From contig NZ_JACHMM010000001.1 of the NCBI RefSeq assembly GCF_014204975.1, positions 6,634,037 through 6,698,036 of the forward strand: a DNA stretch of 64,000 nucleotides. Direction: 5' to 3'. Positions 19,851 to 29,207 of this stretch are shown here, one piece after another. The DNA is from Jiangella mangrovi. Its GTDB lineage: Bacteria > Actinomycetota > Actinomycetes > Jiangellales > Jiangellaceae. A program made the position numbers and the translations under genes. Each line of letters opens with the position of its first letter. The stretch's first letter is position 1. The notes beneath the pieces were generated by a model that worked only from the letters and a program-made list of their open reading frames with translations, was not told the DNA's origin and searched no databases.

Positions 19851-20645
19851 GTGCTGATCCTGCTGCCGCCGTCGGAGGGCAAGACCGCGCCCGGCGACGG
19901 CGCCCCCGTCGACCTCGACGCGCTGTCGTTTCCGGAGCTCACCGGCGACCGCGTCGACCTGCTGGCCGCGCTGGTCCGGCTCTGCCGCACCGCGCCGGAG
20001 CAGGCGGCGACGGCGCTCGGGCTCGGCCCCACGCAGGCCGCCGACGTCGAGCGCAACGCGGTCCTGCCGCACGCGCCGGCCGCCCCGGCGCGCGAGGTGT
20101 ACTCCGGCGTTCTGTACGACGCGCTCGGCCTGCGGTCGCTGCGCGGCGGCACCGCCCGCCGCGCCGACGCGTCGCTGCTGATCACCAGCGGGCTGTGGGG
20201 ATTGCTGCGCCCGTCCGACGTCATCCCGGCGTACCGGCTCGGCGGCGGGGTGAGCCTGCCCGGCGTCGGTCCGCTGGCGGCGTTCTGGCGCCGGCCGCTG
20301 GCGAAGAGCCTGCCCGCCGCGGCCGGCGACGAGCTCATCGTCGACCTGCGCTCCAGCACGTATGCGTCGTTCTGGCGGCCCACCGCGGACCTGGCCGCTC
20401 GCACCGTCGTCGTCCGGGTCCTGCACGAGCACGACGGCCGGCGCACCGTCGTCAGCCACCACAACAAGGCGACGAAGGGCCGCATGGTGCGCCGGCTGCT
20501 GCAGGACGGCGCCAACGTCGCCACCCCGAAGCGGCTGGCCGCGGTCCTGACCCGGCTGGGCTGGACGGCGGAGTTGACCCCGCCGTCCGCGCCCGGCCGA
20601 CCGGCCACCGTCGACGTCGTGGTGACCGAGGTGCCGACCTCCTAG
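19851..20645 (+). CDS. yaaA: YaaA/UPF0246 family peroxide-stress protein
   Basis: A 264-residue YaaA-type protein beginning MLILLPPSEGKTAP, with VYSGVLYDAL, ITSGLWGLLRPSDVIPAYRL, LIVDLRSSTYASFWRP and SHHNKATKGRMVRRLL. In E. coli YaaA lowers free iron during peroxide stress and is DNA-binding. The start is GTG at 19851. Its TAG and the TAG of the convergent deacetylase overlap in a shared CTAG. Confidence 0.88.
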   Translation: MLILLPPSEGKTAPGDGAPVDLDALSFPELTGDRVDLLAALVRLCRTAPEQAATALGLGPTQAADVERNAVLPHAPAAPAREVYSGVLYDALGLRSLRGGTARRADASLLITSGLWGLLRPSDVIPAYRLGGGVSLPGVGPLAAFWRRPLAKSLPAAAGDELIVDLRSSTYASFWRPTADLAARTVVVRVLHEHDGRRTVVSHHNKATKGRMVRRLLQDGANVATPKRLAAVLTRLGWTAELTPPSAPGRPATVDVVVTEVPTS

Positions 20646-22825
20646 CCCAGGATCACGTACGGCTCCGGCGGCTCGCCCGGGAAGACGAGCGGCGCGTACG
20701 GCACCGGGTTCACGACGACGGGGACCGGGTCGCCCGTCGGGATCAGCCGGTCCGCCACGACGTCGCCGTGGATGTCGACGGTGCCGAAGCAGTAGCCGAG
20801 CTCGCGGGCGGCGTCGATGAGCAGCGCCAGCCCGCCGTTGGTGCCCGGCCCGGCGGGCGTGTCGTACGGGCCGTCGTGCAGCGAGATGATCGCGCCCGGG
20901 TACAGCTGCTCGACGATCGCGTCGCTGATCTGCTGCGGAGTCCGCTCGGGCACCCAGTCGTCGGTGCCGATTCGGGTCATGTACGCGGTGTAGCCCATCT
21001 CGGCGATGACCTGCCGGACCGACGCGTTCGCCGACCCGAACGGCGGGCGGATGCCCTTGAAGGAGATCGGGGCGCCGACGGAGGCGAAGGCGGCCTCCGC
21101 GTCGAGGATCTCCTTGCGGACGGCGTCGGCTCCCCCGGCCGCGAACGTCTGGTTGAGGTTCGCGTGGCTGAACGTGTGGTTGAGCAGCTCGTGCCCCTCG
21201 GCCAGCTGGAACCGGGCGAACTGCGGGTTGGCCAGCACGCGGGTGCCGGTGTCCATGAACACGCCGGTCACCTGCTTCTCGCGCAGGATCCGCAGCGTCT
21301 CGGTGCGGTAGTGCGACGGGCCGTCGTCGAACTGGATGGCGAGGCGGTTGTCGCAGGTGTTCGGGACGGAGGTGTCGCGCGGGCCGCCGACGTGGCTGCG
21401 TGCGGCGGCCGAGACGACCCGGGCGCGGTCCTGACGGCTGAGCTGCCCGGAGGCGACGAACTCGTCGGCGGCCGCTCGGGCAGCGGCGACGAAGGCGCCG
21501 TGGGTCGCGAACGGCTCCTCGGCCCAGACCCGGTCGAGCAGGGTGCAGCCGTCGGGCGCCTCGGGGTTGGGCACCTCGGTCTCGACCCGGGGCGGGCCGA
21601 ACCAGACCGTCTCCTCCGGCGACCAGCCGTTCGGGCAGGCGTCCTCGGCCTCGGTGGTGACGGCGTCAGCTGCGGCCGCCGTCGTGGTCGCCGCAGGCGC
21701 CGCGAGCGGGGTGGGGACGATGATCTCGTACGGCTCCGGCGGCAGGCCGCCGCCGAACAGCAGCGGCAGGTACGGCACCGCGTTCTCGACCGACGGGATC
21801 GGCTCGCCGCTCGAGACGTACCGATCGGCGACGATGGCGCCGGTGCTGTCGAACGTGCCGAAGCAGAGCCCGGCCGCGCGGATGTCGTCGATGATCAGCG
21901 GCAGGGCGACCATGAGCTCCGGCCCGGCGACGGTGTCGATGGGTCCGTCGTGCAGGAAGATGTTGCGCCGCCCGTCGGCGATGCCCTCGGCGATGTCCGC
22001 TCGCAGCTGTGCCGCCGGGCGGTCCGGTTCCCAGTCGGCCGCGTCGATGTCGCCGCTGATGACGGTGAAGCCCAGCCGAGCCAGCTCGGCCCGGACCGAC
22101 GCGTTGGCCGCGAGGAACGGCGGACGCATGCCGAGGAACGGCCGCTGCACGCCGGCCGCGTCGAGCGCCTCCTCCGTCTTGCGCATCTCGTCGCGCAGCC
22201 GCGGGAGGGTGACCTGGTTGAGGTTGGGGTGCTCCCAGGTGTGGTTGAGCACCAGGTGCCCCTCGAGCCGCTCGAACGCCGGCAGCTGCGGGTTCGCCTC
22301 GATGCGCATCCCGGCGTCGAAGAAGGTGGCGGTGACCTGCTTCTCGCGCAGGATCGCCAGCGTCTGGTCGCGGTAGAAGGACGGGCCGTCGTCGAAGGTC
22401 AGCGCGACGCGGTCGGTGCAGGTGTTGGGGATCGAGTCGTCGTGCGGGCCGCCGACGGCGCTGCGTGCGGCCGCCGAGCGGATCGCCCCGGCCTCCTGCC
22501 CGTCGAGCAGGCCGAGGTCGCGGAACTCGCGGGTCGCGCGGACGACGGTGCCGACGAACTCGCCGTGAGTGGCGAACGGCTCCTCCGCCCAGACGCGGTC
22601 CAGGAGGGTGCAGCCGTCGGCGGCCTCCGGGTTGGCGATGCCGGTGTCGATGCGCGGCGGGCCGAACCAGACCGTGGTCTCGGTGGACCAGCCGCCCGGG
22701 CAGGCGTCGGCCGCGGTGTCGTCGGAGGCCGCCGCCGCTGGTGCCGAGGAACCGATCAGGGTGCCGGTGGTCATTGCCACCAGGAGTCCCGCCGTCGCGA
22801 GTCGTCTCGGTGCGGTCCTGGTCAT
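20642..22825 (-). CDS. Secreted tandem polysaccharide deacetylase
   Basis: A 727-residue exported protein made of two copies of the same unit. The signal peptide is within MTRTAPRRLATAGLLVAMTT. Each unit begins with a short cap (WFGPPR, GCTLLDRVWAEEPFATHG) and continues into a NodB domain. Unit 1 has TFDDGPS (D145, D146), LNHTWEH (H195, H199), MRPPF and LHDGP. Unit 2 has QFDDGPS, LNHTFSH, IRPPF and LHDGP. Both therefore keep the metal triad and look active. The likely target is peptidoglycan or chitin-like N-acetyl sugars. The start is ATG at 22825 with GAAGGAG 7 bases upstream. Confidence 0.9.
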   Translation of the reverse strand: MTRTAPRRLATAGLLVAMTTGTLIGSSAPAAAASDDTAADACPGGWSTETTVWFGPPRIDTGIANPEAADGCTLLDRVWAEEPFATHGEFVGTVVRATREFRDLGLLDGQEAGAIRSAAARSAVGGPHDDSIPNTCTDRVALTFDDGPSFYRDQTLAILREKQVTATFFDAGMRIEANPQLPAFERLEGHLVLNHTWEHPNLNQVTLPRLRDEMRKTEEALDAAGVQRPFLGMRPPFLAANASVRAELARLGFTVISGDIDAADWEPDRPAAQLRADIAEGIADGRRNIFLHDGPIDTVAGPELMVALPLIIDDIRAAGLCFGTFDSTGAIVADRYVSSGEPIPSVENAVPYLPLLFGGGLPPEPYEIIVPTPLAAPAATTTAAAADAVTTEAEDACPNGWSPEETVWFGPPRVETEVPNPEAPDGCTLLDRVWAEEPFATHGAFVAAARAAADEFVASGQLSRQDRARVVSAAARSHVGGPRDTSVPNTCDNRLAIQFDDGPSHYRTETLRILREKQVTGVFMDTGTRVLANPQFARFQLAEGHELLNHTFSHANLNQTFAAGGADAVRKEILDAEAAFASVGAPISFKGIRPPFGSANASVRQVIAEMGYTAYMTRIGTDDWVPERTPQQISDAIVEQLYPGAIISLHDGPYDTPAGPGTNGGLALLIDAARELGYCFGTVDIHGDVVADRLIPTGDPVPVVVNPVPYAPLVFPGEPPEPYVILG

Positions 22826-22958
22826 GGCCACTCCTTCGGGGGGTCGGGGGCATGCCGGAGAGCAGATCCGCTCAGGCTGAGACAAACGTCGAGCAGACCG
22901 CTGATCTCTGTGAAGCTACCCGCGACAGATCGCCACGGGAACCCCTGAAGCGGACTTT

Positions 22959-23981
22959 TTATGCTCGGTGAGTAGAAACCGCAGCAGCGAGGGCACCGGC
23001 CAGGGCTGCGCGGTTGCCGAACGTGCTGGTCCTGACCTGCAGCGACTCTCCCTCGGTGACGGTGAGCCAGCGCCGGGTGGCGGCAAGCATCTCGGGCCGC
23101 GAGCCGATGCCGCCGCCGAGCACGAACGTCGCCGGGTCGACGATCGCCCTCACCGCCCGCAGCGCCAGCGCCAGCAGCCGGCCGAGGTCGTCGAGTACCT
23201 GGGCGGCCGCGCCGTCGCCGTCGTCCGCGGCCGCGAAGACCTCGGGGGCGGGGCGGCGCCGGCCCGCCAGCTCGAGGTATCGGCGCTCGATGCCAGCGCC
23301 GCTGACCTGCTGTTCCAGCGGGCCGTGCACGAGGTTGACCGGGTCGAACGGGTCGGCGCCGATGGGCAGGTGGGCGACCTCGCCGGCCAGGCCGCGACTG
23401 CCCGCGTAGAGGCGCCCGCCGAGCACCAGGCCGAGCCCGACCCCCGTCCCGACCGCGACGAAGGCCAGGTCGGAGCCGCCGCCGGGCTGCCAGGCGTGCT
23501 CGCCCCAGGCGGCCAGGTTGGCGTCGTTGTGCACCAGCGGCCGGGCGCCCAGCCGGGCCTCGAGGTCGCCCGGCACGTCCATCCGGTCCCAGCCGGGGAT
23601 GTTGGGGGCGTGCAGGACGGCGCCGCTGACGGGGTCCGGCGCACCCGGGCAGCCGACGGCGACCCGCGGCGGCGGGCCGGCGGGCAGCCCTGCGGCGCTG
23701 GTCAGGGCGGCGACGAGCTGGGCGATCTGGCTGGTCACGTCCGTGCCGCCGCGCGGGTCGGTCGGCTCGACGCGGTCCAGCAGCCGGTGCCGGACGGGGT
23801 CGTAGAGGACGGCGTGCAGCTTGGTGCCGCCGAGGTCGACGCCCACCACGGGCTCCGCTCCCCCGCCGCCGTCGCCGTCGGCCCCGGGCATGTTGACCTG
23901 CGCCGACGGCGACAGCCAGCCCGCCTCGGCGAGGGCACGGCGAAGCGGGCCGGCCAGGCCGGTACGGTCGGTTCCGGGCAT
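22959..23981 (-). CDS. ROK-family sugar kinase
   Basis: A 340-residue kinase with ATP motif VVGVDLGGTKLHAVL, the ROK segment VHNDANLAAWGEHAW with its catalytic Asp, VAVGTGVGLGLVLGG and FVLGGGIGSRPE. The usual ROK zinc cluster CxCGxxGC is missing; the equivalent segment reads VHGPLEQQVSG. About 45 residues precede the kinase fold, more than usual, so the true start could be an internal ATG near 23891. It is divergent from a ROK repressor and beside a sugar transporter, so it probably phosphorylates the imported sugar. Confidence 0.82.
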   Translation of the reverse strand: MPGTDRTGLAGPLRRALAEAGWLSPSAQVNMPGADGDGGGGAEPVVGVDLGGTKLHAVLYDPVRHRLLDRVEPTDPRGGTDVTSQIAQLVAALTSAAGLPAGPPPRVAVGCPGAPDPVSGAVLHAPNIPGWDRMDVPGDLEARLGARPLVHNDANLAAWGEHAWQPGGGSDLAFVAVGTGVGLGLVLGGRLYAGSRGLAGEVAHLPIGADPFDPVNLVHGPLEQQVSGAGIERRYLELAGRRRPAPEVFAAADDGDGAAAQVLDDLGRLLALALRAVRAIVDPATFVLGGGIGSRPEMLAATRRWLTVTEGESLQVRTSTFGNRAALAGALAAAVSTHRA

Positions 23982-24029
23982 CACCACGGGCGGCGTCTCC
24001 AGTCTCGAGCCGGCTGGGGATGGGTACAG

Positions 24030-24042
24030 TATCAGCCTGATA
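24030..24042. promoter_or_regulatory. Candidate ROK repressor operator
   Basis: TATCAG-C-CTGATA, a perfect 6-1-6 palindrome in the 80-bp divergent interval between the ROK kinase and ROK repressor starts, 20 bases before the repressor ATG. Position suggests autoregulation and shared control. I saw no second copy upstream of the transporter operon. Confidence 0.5.
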
Positions 24043-24062
24043 GAAAACTCCAGGGGGAAGCC

Positions 24063-25271
24063 ATGTCCGGTCGGACCTCCTCGACGGCCAACGCCGAGAC
24101 CGTCTCGCGGGTGAACCAGACCGCGATCCTCGACGCGCTCCGGCAGCACGGCCCGCTGTCGCGGCAGGAGATCGGCGCGCGCACGGGTCTCAGCGCGGCG
24201 ACCGTGAACCGGCTGGCCGCCCAGCTGCTGCGCAAGGGGCTTGTGGTCACCGACGGCCACCAGCCGTCCACCGGCGGGCGGCCGTCGATCCTGCTGCGCT
24301 ACAGCGGGCGGGCGCACCTGGTGTCGGTGGTGCACGTGGGCGCCACGCGCACCGAGGGCGCGCTGGTCGACTTCGACGGCACCATCGTCCAGCGGGTGCA
24401 GCGCCCCGTGGTCCCGGACGTGCTGCACGCCGCCGACCGCGCCACCATCCGCCTGGAGGAGGCGCTGTCCGTGGTCACCGAGCTCGGCGCTGCCGCCGAC
24501 GGCCGGGGCCAGCCCAGCCAGGCGATCGGCGTCATCGTCCCCGGTGTCGTCGACGGCGCCGACGGTCGCGTGACCTGGGCGCCCGCGCTCGACTGGCGCG
24601 AGGTGCCGGTCGGCTCACTGCTGGCCGACCGCACCGGGCTCCCCGTCGTCGTCGAGAACGATGCCAACGTGCTGGCGGTCGGCGAGCACCACCACGGCGC
24701 GGGCCGGGGCGTGCAGGACCTCGTCGCCGTCGTGCTCGGAACCGGCATCGGCACCGGCATCGTCACCGGCGGCCGGCTGCACCGCGGGTCGCGGGCGGCG
24801 GCCGGCGAGATCGGCTACATGCTGCTCGACCGCACGTCGCTGGCGCGGCTCTTCCCCGGCTTCGGCGACCTCGAGAGCCGGGTCGGGTCGACCGGGCTGA
24901 CGCGGCAGGCCCGCGAGCGCGGCATCCCTGCCCCGGCGGACCGGCCACTCACCGCCGCGGACGTGTTCGACCTGGTCAGGACCGGCAGCGTCGAGGCGCG
25001 CGCGCTGTTCGAGGAGACGCTCGACTACGTCGCGCTGGCGGTCGCCAACCTGTGCACCGTCCTCGACCCGGAGCTGGTCATCGTCGGCGGCGAGATGGGC
25101 GGTGCGGCCGACCTCATCACCCCCGGCCTGCGCGACCGCCTGGTCGGCCGAATCCCCCACGTCCCCCGGCTGGCCGCGTCCGAGCTGGGCGACGACGCCG
25201 CCATCGTCGGCGCCGCCGAGCTCGCCGCCCGCCTCGTCAGCGACGACACCTACGTCCAAGCCACCCGCTGA
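24063..25271 (+). CDS. ROK-family transcriptional repressor (NagC/XylR type)
   Basis: A 402-residue regulator. The N-terminal winged helix is at about 14-75 (VNQTAILDALRQHGPLSRQEIGARTGLSAATVNRLAAQLL is read as several adjoining pieces). The C-terminal ROK sugar-binding domain has VIVPGVVD, VVENDANVLAVGEHHHG, VVLGTGIGTGIVTGG and LVIVGGEMGG. Its ROK segment also lacks a CxCGxxGC zinc cluster. AGGGGGAAG precedes the ATG. It stands between the kinase and the ABC transporter genes and likely senses the transported sugar or its phosphate. Confidence 0.9.
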   Translation: MSGRTSSTANAETVSRVNQTAILDALRQHGPLSRQEIGARTGLSAATVNRLAAQLLRKGLVVTDGHQPSTGGRPSILLRYSGRAHLVSVVHVGATRTEGALVDFDGTIVQRVQRPVVPDVLHAADRATIRLEEALSVVTELGAAADGRGQPSQAIGVIVPGVVDGADGRVTWAPALDWREVPVGSLLADRTGLPVVVENDANVLAVGEHHHGAGRGVQDLVAVVLGTGIGTGIVTGGRLHRGSRAAAGEIGYMLLDRTSLARLFPGFGDLESRVGSTGLTRQARERGIPAPADRPLTAADVFDLVRTGSVEARALFEETLDYVALAVANLCTVLDPELVIVGGEMGGAADLITPGLRDRLVGRIPHVPRLAASELGDDAAIVGAAELAARLVSDDTYVQATR

Positions 25272-25308
25272 ACCATCGACGAGGCCCACGCCCAGGCGAC
25301 GCGCTGAC

Positions 25309-25512
25309 GGGCCGGGCCACGTCTCCGGCGCGGCCACCGCCGGCGGAAGGCATCCGACCAACCAGGCCGGTGTCGGGGGATGCCGTCAGGGGTAGGCGCG
25401 GGCGTCCGAGCGAGGAACGAGCGAGGCGGGCGGGGACGGCATCCCCCGACACCGGCCGGACCGGGTCGACGAGCCGGCCGCGGGCCTGCTTCGTGCCGGA
25501 AACGTGACCCGG
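25309..25512. repeat. Nested ~200-bp palindrome upstream of the sugar transporter
   Basis: The interval from 25272 to 25603 has no gene. It holds a 23-bp perfect inverted repeat, at 25365-25387 (starts GGCCGGTGTCGGGGGATGCC) and at 25435-25457, around a 47-nt GC-rich loop. An outer, less perfect pair lies around it: CCGGGCCACGTCTCCGGC near 25309 and a matching complement ending near 25512. The structure would form a very strong cruciform or RNA stem between the repressor stop and the transporter operon. Confidence 0.75.
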
Positions 25513-25603
25513 AACGGTAGACGGACCGCGGGGGCGTACGGCAGAGTGAACGCACTTATCGCTCGTGCTGGATGAAAAGTCCCCGAGAAAGGGTGTGGTC
25601 CTG

Positions 25604-26674
25604 ATGCCGAGACCGAGTCGAGGGTGGCGTGCGGGCGCCGCGGCCGGTGCCGTGGCCGTGCTCCTGACGGCCTGCAGCTCGGACGACGGCGACGGCGGCG
25701 GCGGTGAGGGCGGCGGCGAGGGGCCGTTCACCATCGGCCTGTCCAACGGGTTCGTCGGCAGCGAGTGGCGGACGCAGATGGTCGAGGGCCTCGAGACGGC
25801 GTTCGCCGAGTACGAGGAGGAGGGCGTCGTCGACGAGCTCGTGGTCGAGAGCGCCGACACCGACGTCAACGGCCAGATCCAGCAGATCCGCAACCTCATC
25901 AACCGCGATGTCGACGCGATCATCGTGAACCCGAACTCCGAGACGGCGCTGGACGCGGTGTTCCGCGAGGCGACCGGGCAGGGCATCGAGGTGTTCGCCA
26001 TCGACCAGGCGGTGACCTCCGAGGACGTCACCAACGTGGTCATCGACCAGGCCGAGTGGGCGCGCATCTCCGCGGAGTGGCTGGCCGAGCAGGTCGGCGA
26101 GGGCGGCAACATCGTCGTGGTCAACGGCATCGCCGGGCACCCGGCCAACGAGATGCGCTGGGGCGCGGCCGAAGAGGTCTTCGACGGCGCCGGGGTCAAC
26201 GTACTCACCGTCGCCGACGGCAACTGGGACCAGGCCACCGGGCAGCAGGTCATGACGAACCTGCTGGCCACCTACCCCGAGGTCGACGGCGTGTGGACGC
26301 AGGACGGCATGGCCGAGGGCGTGTTCCGCGCGGTCGACGCGGCCGGGCGCCTGGACCAGATCACCATCAGCGGCGAGGCGCGCGTCGGCTTCATGCGGCT
26401 GTGGGGGGAGGCCCGGGCCAGCGGCTTCCAGAGCATCGGCGTGGTGAACCCGCCCGGCGGCGCGGTGTCGGCGCTGCACATGGCCATCAACGTGCTGGAG
26501 GGCGAGGAGTTCGCGTCCGGCAGCATCGACGGCAACACCGTCACCATCCCGATCCCGTACACCGTCGACGAGGCCACGTACGACCAGTACTGGGGCGAGG
26601 CCAGCGCCGAGAGCGACGCGTACAGCCTGGACGGTTCGCTGACGCGTGACGAGGCCGCGGAATTCTTCGAGTGA
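25604..26674 (+). CDS. Sugar ABC transporter substrate-binding lipoprotein
   Basis: A 356-residue periplasmic-binding-protein I-fold lipoprotein. The lipobox LLTAC puts the modified Cys at about 24, followed by a Gly/Asp linker. It has FTIGLSNGFVGSEWRTQM, IQQIRNLINRDVDAIIVNPNSETAL, NIVVVNGIAGHPANEMRW and GVWTQDGMAEG, matching the RbsB-type family. The sugar is not readable. ATG at 25604 is chosen because the signal peptide starts there. The stop overlaps the next GTG by 4 bases. Confidence 0.92.
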   Translation: MPRPSRGWRAGAAAGAVAVLLTACSSDDGDGGGGEGGGEGPFTIGLSNGFVGSEWRTQMVEGLETAFAEYEEEGVVDELVVESADTDVNGQIQQIRNLINRDVDAIIVNPNSETALDAVFREATGQGIEVFAIDQAVTSEDVTNVVIDQAEWARISAEWLAEQVGEGGNIVVVNGIAGHPANEMRWGAAEEVFDGAGVNVLTVADGNWDQATGQQVMTNLLATYPEVDGVWTQDGMAEGVFRAVDAAGRLDQITISGEARVGFMRLWGEARASGFQSIGVVNPPGGAVSALHMAINVLEGEEFASGSIDGNTVTIPIPYTVDEATYDQYWGEASAESDAYSLDGSLTRDEAAEFFE

Positions 26675-28233
26675 GCACTCCTCTGCTGGAGATGTCCGGC
26701 GTCCGCAAGCGGTACGGCGGCGTCCAGGCGCTCGACGGGGCGGGCCTCACCGCGGTGCGCGGTGAGGTCCACGCCCTGCTCGGGCCCAACGGCTCCGGCA
26801 AGAGCACGCTGGACAAGACGCTGGCCGGCACCGTCGTCCCCGACGAGGGCACCATCCGCATCGACGGCGCCGAGGCCCGTATCGGCGGGCCGCGCGACGC
26901 TCACGCCCTGGGCGTCGCGGCCGTCTACCAGCAGCTGAGCATCGTCGGCGACCTGACGGTGACGCAGAACGTCGTGCTCGGGCTGGAGCCGGTGCGGCGC
27001 CTCGGGTTCCTCGACCACCGTGCCGCCCGCGATCGCGCCGCCGCCGCGCTGGAGCGGTTCGCCGCCGCGTTCGCCGGGCGGCTGCCGCTGGACCGCCCGG
27101 TCGGCGCGCTCGGCCCCGGCGAGCGGCAGATCGTCGAGGTCGCCAAGGCGCTGGCCCGCGGGCCGCGCATCCTGGTGCTCGACGAGGCCACCGCCTCGCT
27201 GCACAAGGAGCAGGTCGAGGTGCTGTTCGACGTGGTCCGCGAGCTGCGCGCCGACGGCGTCCTGGTCGTCTTCACGTCGCACCGGCTGGACGAGGTGTTC
27301 GCGCTCTGCGACCGCGCCACCGTCCTGCGCAACGGCCGTACCGTCGGCACCGTCGAGCTGGCGGCCACCGACGAGGACGAGCTGGTCCGGCTCATGGTCG
27401 GCGACGCGCCGCACCAGGCGCCACGGGCCTCTGGGGCGACGGCGGCAGCTGCGGTGGCCGGGGACGGCGCGGACCGCACGCTCACGCCGTCGTCGACCAC
27501 CCTCGAGGTGCGCGGACTCACGACCGACCGGCTGCGCGACGTGAGCTTCGCGGTCCGGGCCGGCGAGGTGCTGGGCCTGGGCGGGCTGCAGGGGCAGGGC
27601 CAGTCCGAGCTGCTGCTCGCGCTGTTCGGCGGCGCGCACGCCACGGGCGGCGAGGCGGTGCTCGACGGCCGGCCGCTCCCCCTCGGCTCGCCGGCGAAGG
27701 CGGCCCGGGCCGGAGTGGCACTGGTGCCCGGCGACCGCGGCCGGCAGGGCATGTTCGCGGTGCGGCCGATCCAGGAGAACCTCTCGCTGGCGAGCATGCA
27801 CCGGCGGGCGACGGCGAAGGTGGCGCTGCGTGCCGGGACCGAGCGCGCGGCGGCCCAGACCATGGTCGAACGGCTGCGGATCAAGATCGGCTCGCTGGCG
27901 GACCCGGTGTCGACGCTGTCCGGCGGCAACCAGCAGAAGGTCGTCATCGGCAAGTGGCTGCTCGACCGGCCGCGCGTGGTGCTGCTCGACGACCCCACCA
28001 AGGGCGTCGACGTGTCGTCGAAGGAGGAGATCTACGCGATCGTGCGCGGCCTGGCCGCCGACGGCGCCGTCGTCATCCTCAACTCCAGCGACAACCGCGA
28101 GCTCACTGAGCTGAGCGACCGCGTGCTGGTGCTGTTCGAGGGCGCCGTCGCCGAGGAACTGGCCGCCGAGGCGATCTCGGAGAGCCGGCTGGTCTCGAGC
28201 GCGCTGCGGCTCGCGCCGGGTGAGAAGCTGTGA
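26671..28233 (+). CDS. Sugar ABC transporter ATPase (RbsA/MglA type)
   Basis: A 520-residue protein with two nucleotide-binding domains. Domain 1 has Walker A GPNGSGKST, a signature-like LGPGERQIVEVAKAL, Walker B ILVLDEATAS and the switch TSHRLDEVF. Domain 2 (from about 275) has the degenerate Walker A GLQGQGQSE usual for this family, an intact LSGGNQQKVVIGKWL signature and VVLLDDPTKGVD. It energises uptake with the two permeases that follow, and both junctions overlap. Confidence 0.95.
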   Translation: MSTPLLEMSGVRKRYGGVQALDGAGLTAVRGEVHALLGPNGSGKSTLDKTLAGTVVPDEGTIRIDGAEARIGGPRDAHALGVAAVYQQLSIVGDLTVTQNVVLGLEPVRRLGFLDHRAARDRAAAALERFAAAFAGRLPLDRPVGALGPGERQIVEVAKALARGPRILVLDEATASLHKEQVEVLFDVVRELRADGVLVVFTSHRLDEVFALCDRATVLRNGRTVGTVELAATDEDELVRLMVGDAPHQAPRASGATAAAAVAGDGADRTLTPSSTTLEVRGLTTDRLRDVSFAVRAGEVLGLGGLQGQGQSELLLALFGGAHATGGEAVLDGRPLPLGSPAKAARAGVALVPGDRGRQGMFAVRPIQENLSLASMHRRATAKVALRAGTERAAAQTMVERLRIKIGSLADPVSTLSGGNQQKVVIGKWLLDRPRVVLLDDPTKGVDVSSKEEIYAIVRGLAADGAVVILNSSDNRELTELSDRVLVLFEGAVAEELAAEAISESRLVSSALRLAPGEKL

Positions 28234-29207
28234 ACGGCGTCTCGGCGGCGGGGGTCGTCGACCGCGTGCGCGGCGTCCAGCTGTCCGGCCTGGCCACGGT
28301 CGCGATGCTGGTCGTCGCCGTCGCCGTCAACGCCGCACTGCAGCCGAACTTCTGGGACAGCTACGCGCTGACCTCGAACTTCGCGACGTTCGTGCCGCTG
28401 GTGGCGATCGCCGTCGGGCAGACGATCGTCGTGCTCAGCGGCGGCATCGACCTCTCCCTGGGCGCGCAGGTCACGCTGGCCAGCGTCGTCGCGGTCCAGG
28501 TGGTCGACGGTGAGATGGGCCGGTTCCCGCTGGCCGTCGCCGCTGCCCTGGGTGTCGGGCTGGTCTGCGGCGCGCTGAACGGGCTGGTCGTGGCGCTGCT
28601 GCGGCTGCAGCCGATCGTCGCGACGTTCGCCACCAGCTTCGTGTTCAGCGGGCTGGCGCTGGTCGTGCTGCCGACGCCGGGCGGCTCGGTGCCGTTCGAG
28701 GTCACCACGGCCTATCGCGACGCCGTGCTCGGCGTGCCGGTGGCGCTGCTGCTGATCCTCGCGCTGGCGCTGCTCTGGTGGGTGCTGCGCGGACACCGCG
28801 TCCTGCGGCACGTCTACGCCGTCGGCGGCGACGCCGACGCGGCGTACGCCTCGCTGGTGCCGGTCGCGCGGACCCGTGTCTGGGGGTACGTGCTGGGCGG
28901 GCTGTTCGCGGCGCTGTCGGCATTGGCAGTCCTGGCCAACACCGGGTCCGGCGACCCGTTCGTCGGCAACGAGCTGACCCTGGCGTCGGTGGCGGCCGTG
29001 GTGATCGGCGGGACGGCGCTCGCGGGCGGGCGCGGCGGGGCGGGCGGGTCGATCCTCGGCGCGATCGTGCTGGCCCTCGTCACGAACATCGTGTTCTTCG
29101 CCGACGTGCCCACCGACTACCGGCAGCTGGTCAACGGCGCCGTGATCATCCTGGCGCTGGCCCTCGCGGGCATCCCGGCGCTGCAGAAACGGAGGCCGGC
29201 GGCATGA
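28230..29207 (+). CDS. Sugar ABC transporter permease (first)
   Basis: A 325-residue RbsC-type integral membrane protein with about nine hydrophobic helices. Family motifs are VGQTIVVLSGGIDLSLGAQVTL, FVFSGLALVVLP, VYAVGGDADAAYASLVPV and the EAA-like LASVAAVVIGGTALAGGRGG. It overlaps its neighbours by 4 bases on each side, so it is translated as part of the transporter operon. Confidence 0.93.
   Translation: MNGVSAAGVVDRVRGVQLSGLATVAMLVVAVAVNAALQPNFWDSYALTSNFATFVPLVAIAVGQTIVVLSGGIDLSLGAQVTLASVVAVQVVDGEMGRFPLAVAAALGVGLVCGALNGLVVALLRLQPIVATFATSFVFSGLALVVLPTPGGSVPFEVTTAYRDAVLGVPVALLLILALALLWWVLRGHRVLRHVYAVGGDADAAYASLVPVARTRVWGYVLGGLFAALSALAVLANTGSGDPFVGNELTLASVAAVVIGGTALAGGRGGAGGSILGAIVLALVTNIVFFADVPTDYRQLVNGAVIILALALAGIPALQKRRPAA

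Noticed and set aside
22959-24428. Extended start for the ROK kinase up to 24428
   Set aside because: It would run through the divergent repressor and its operator; the ATG at 23981 is the last plausible start.
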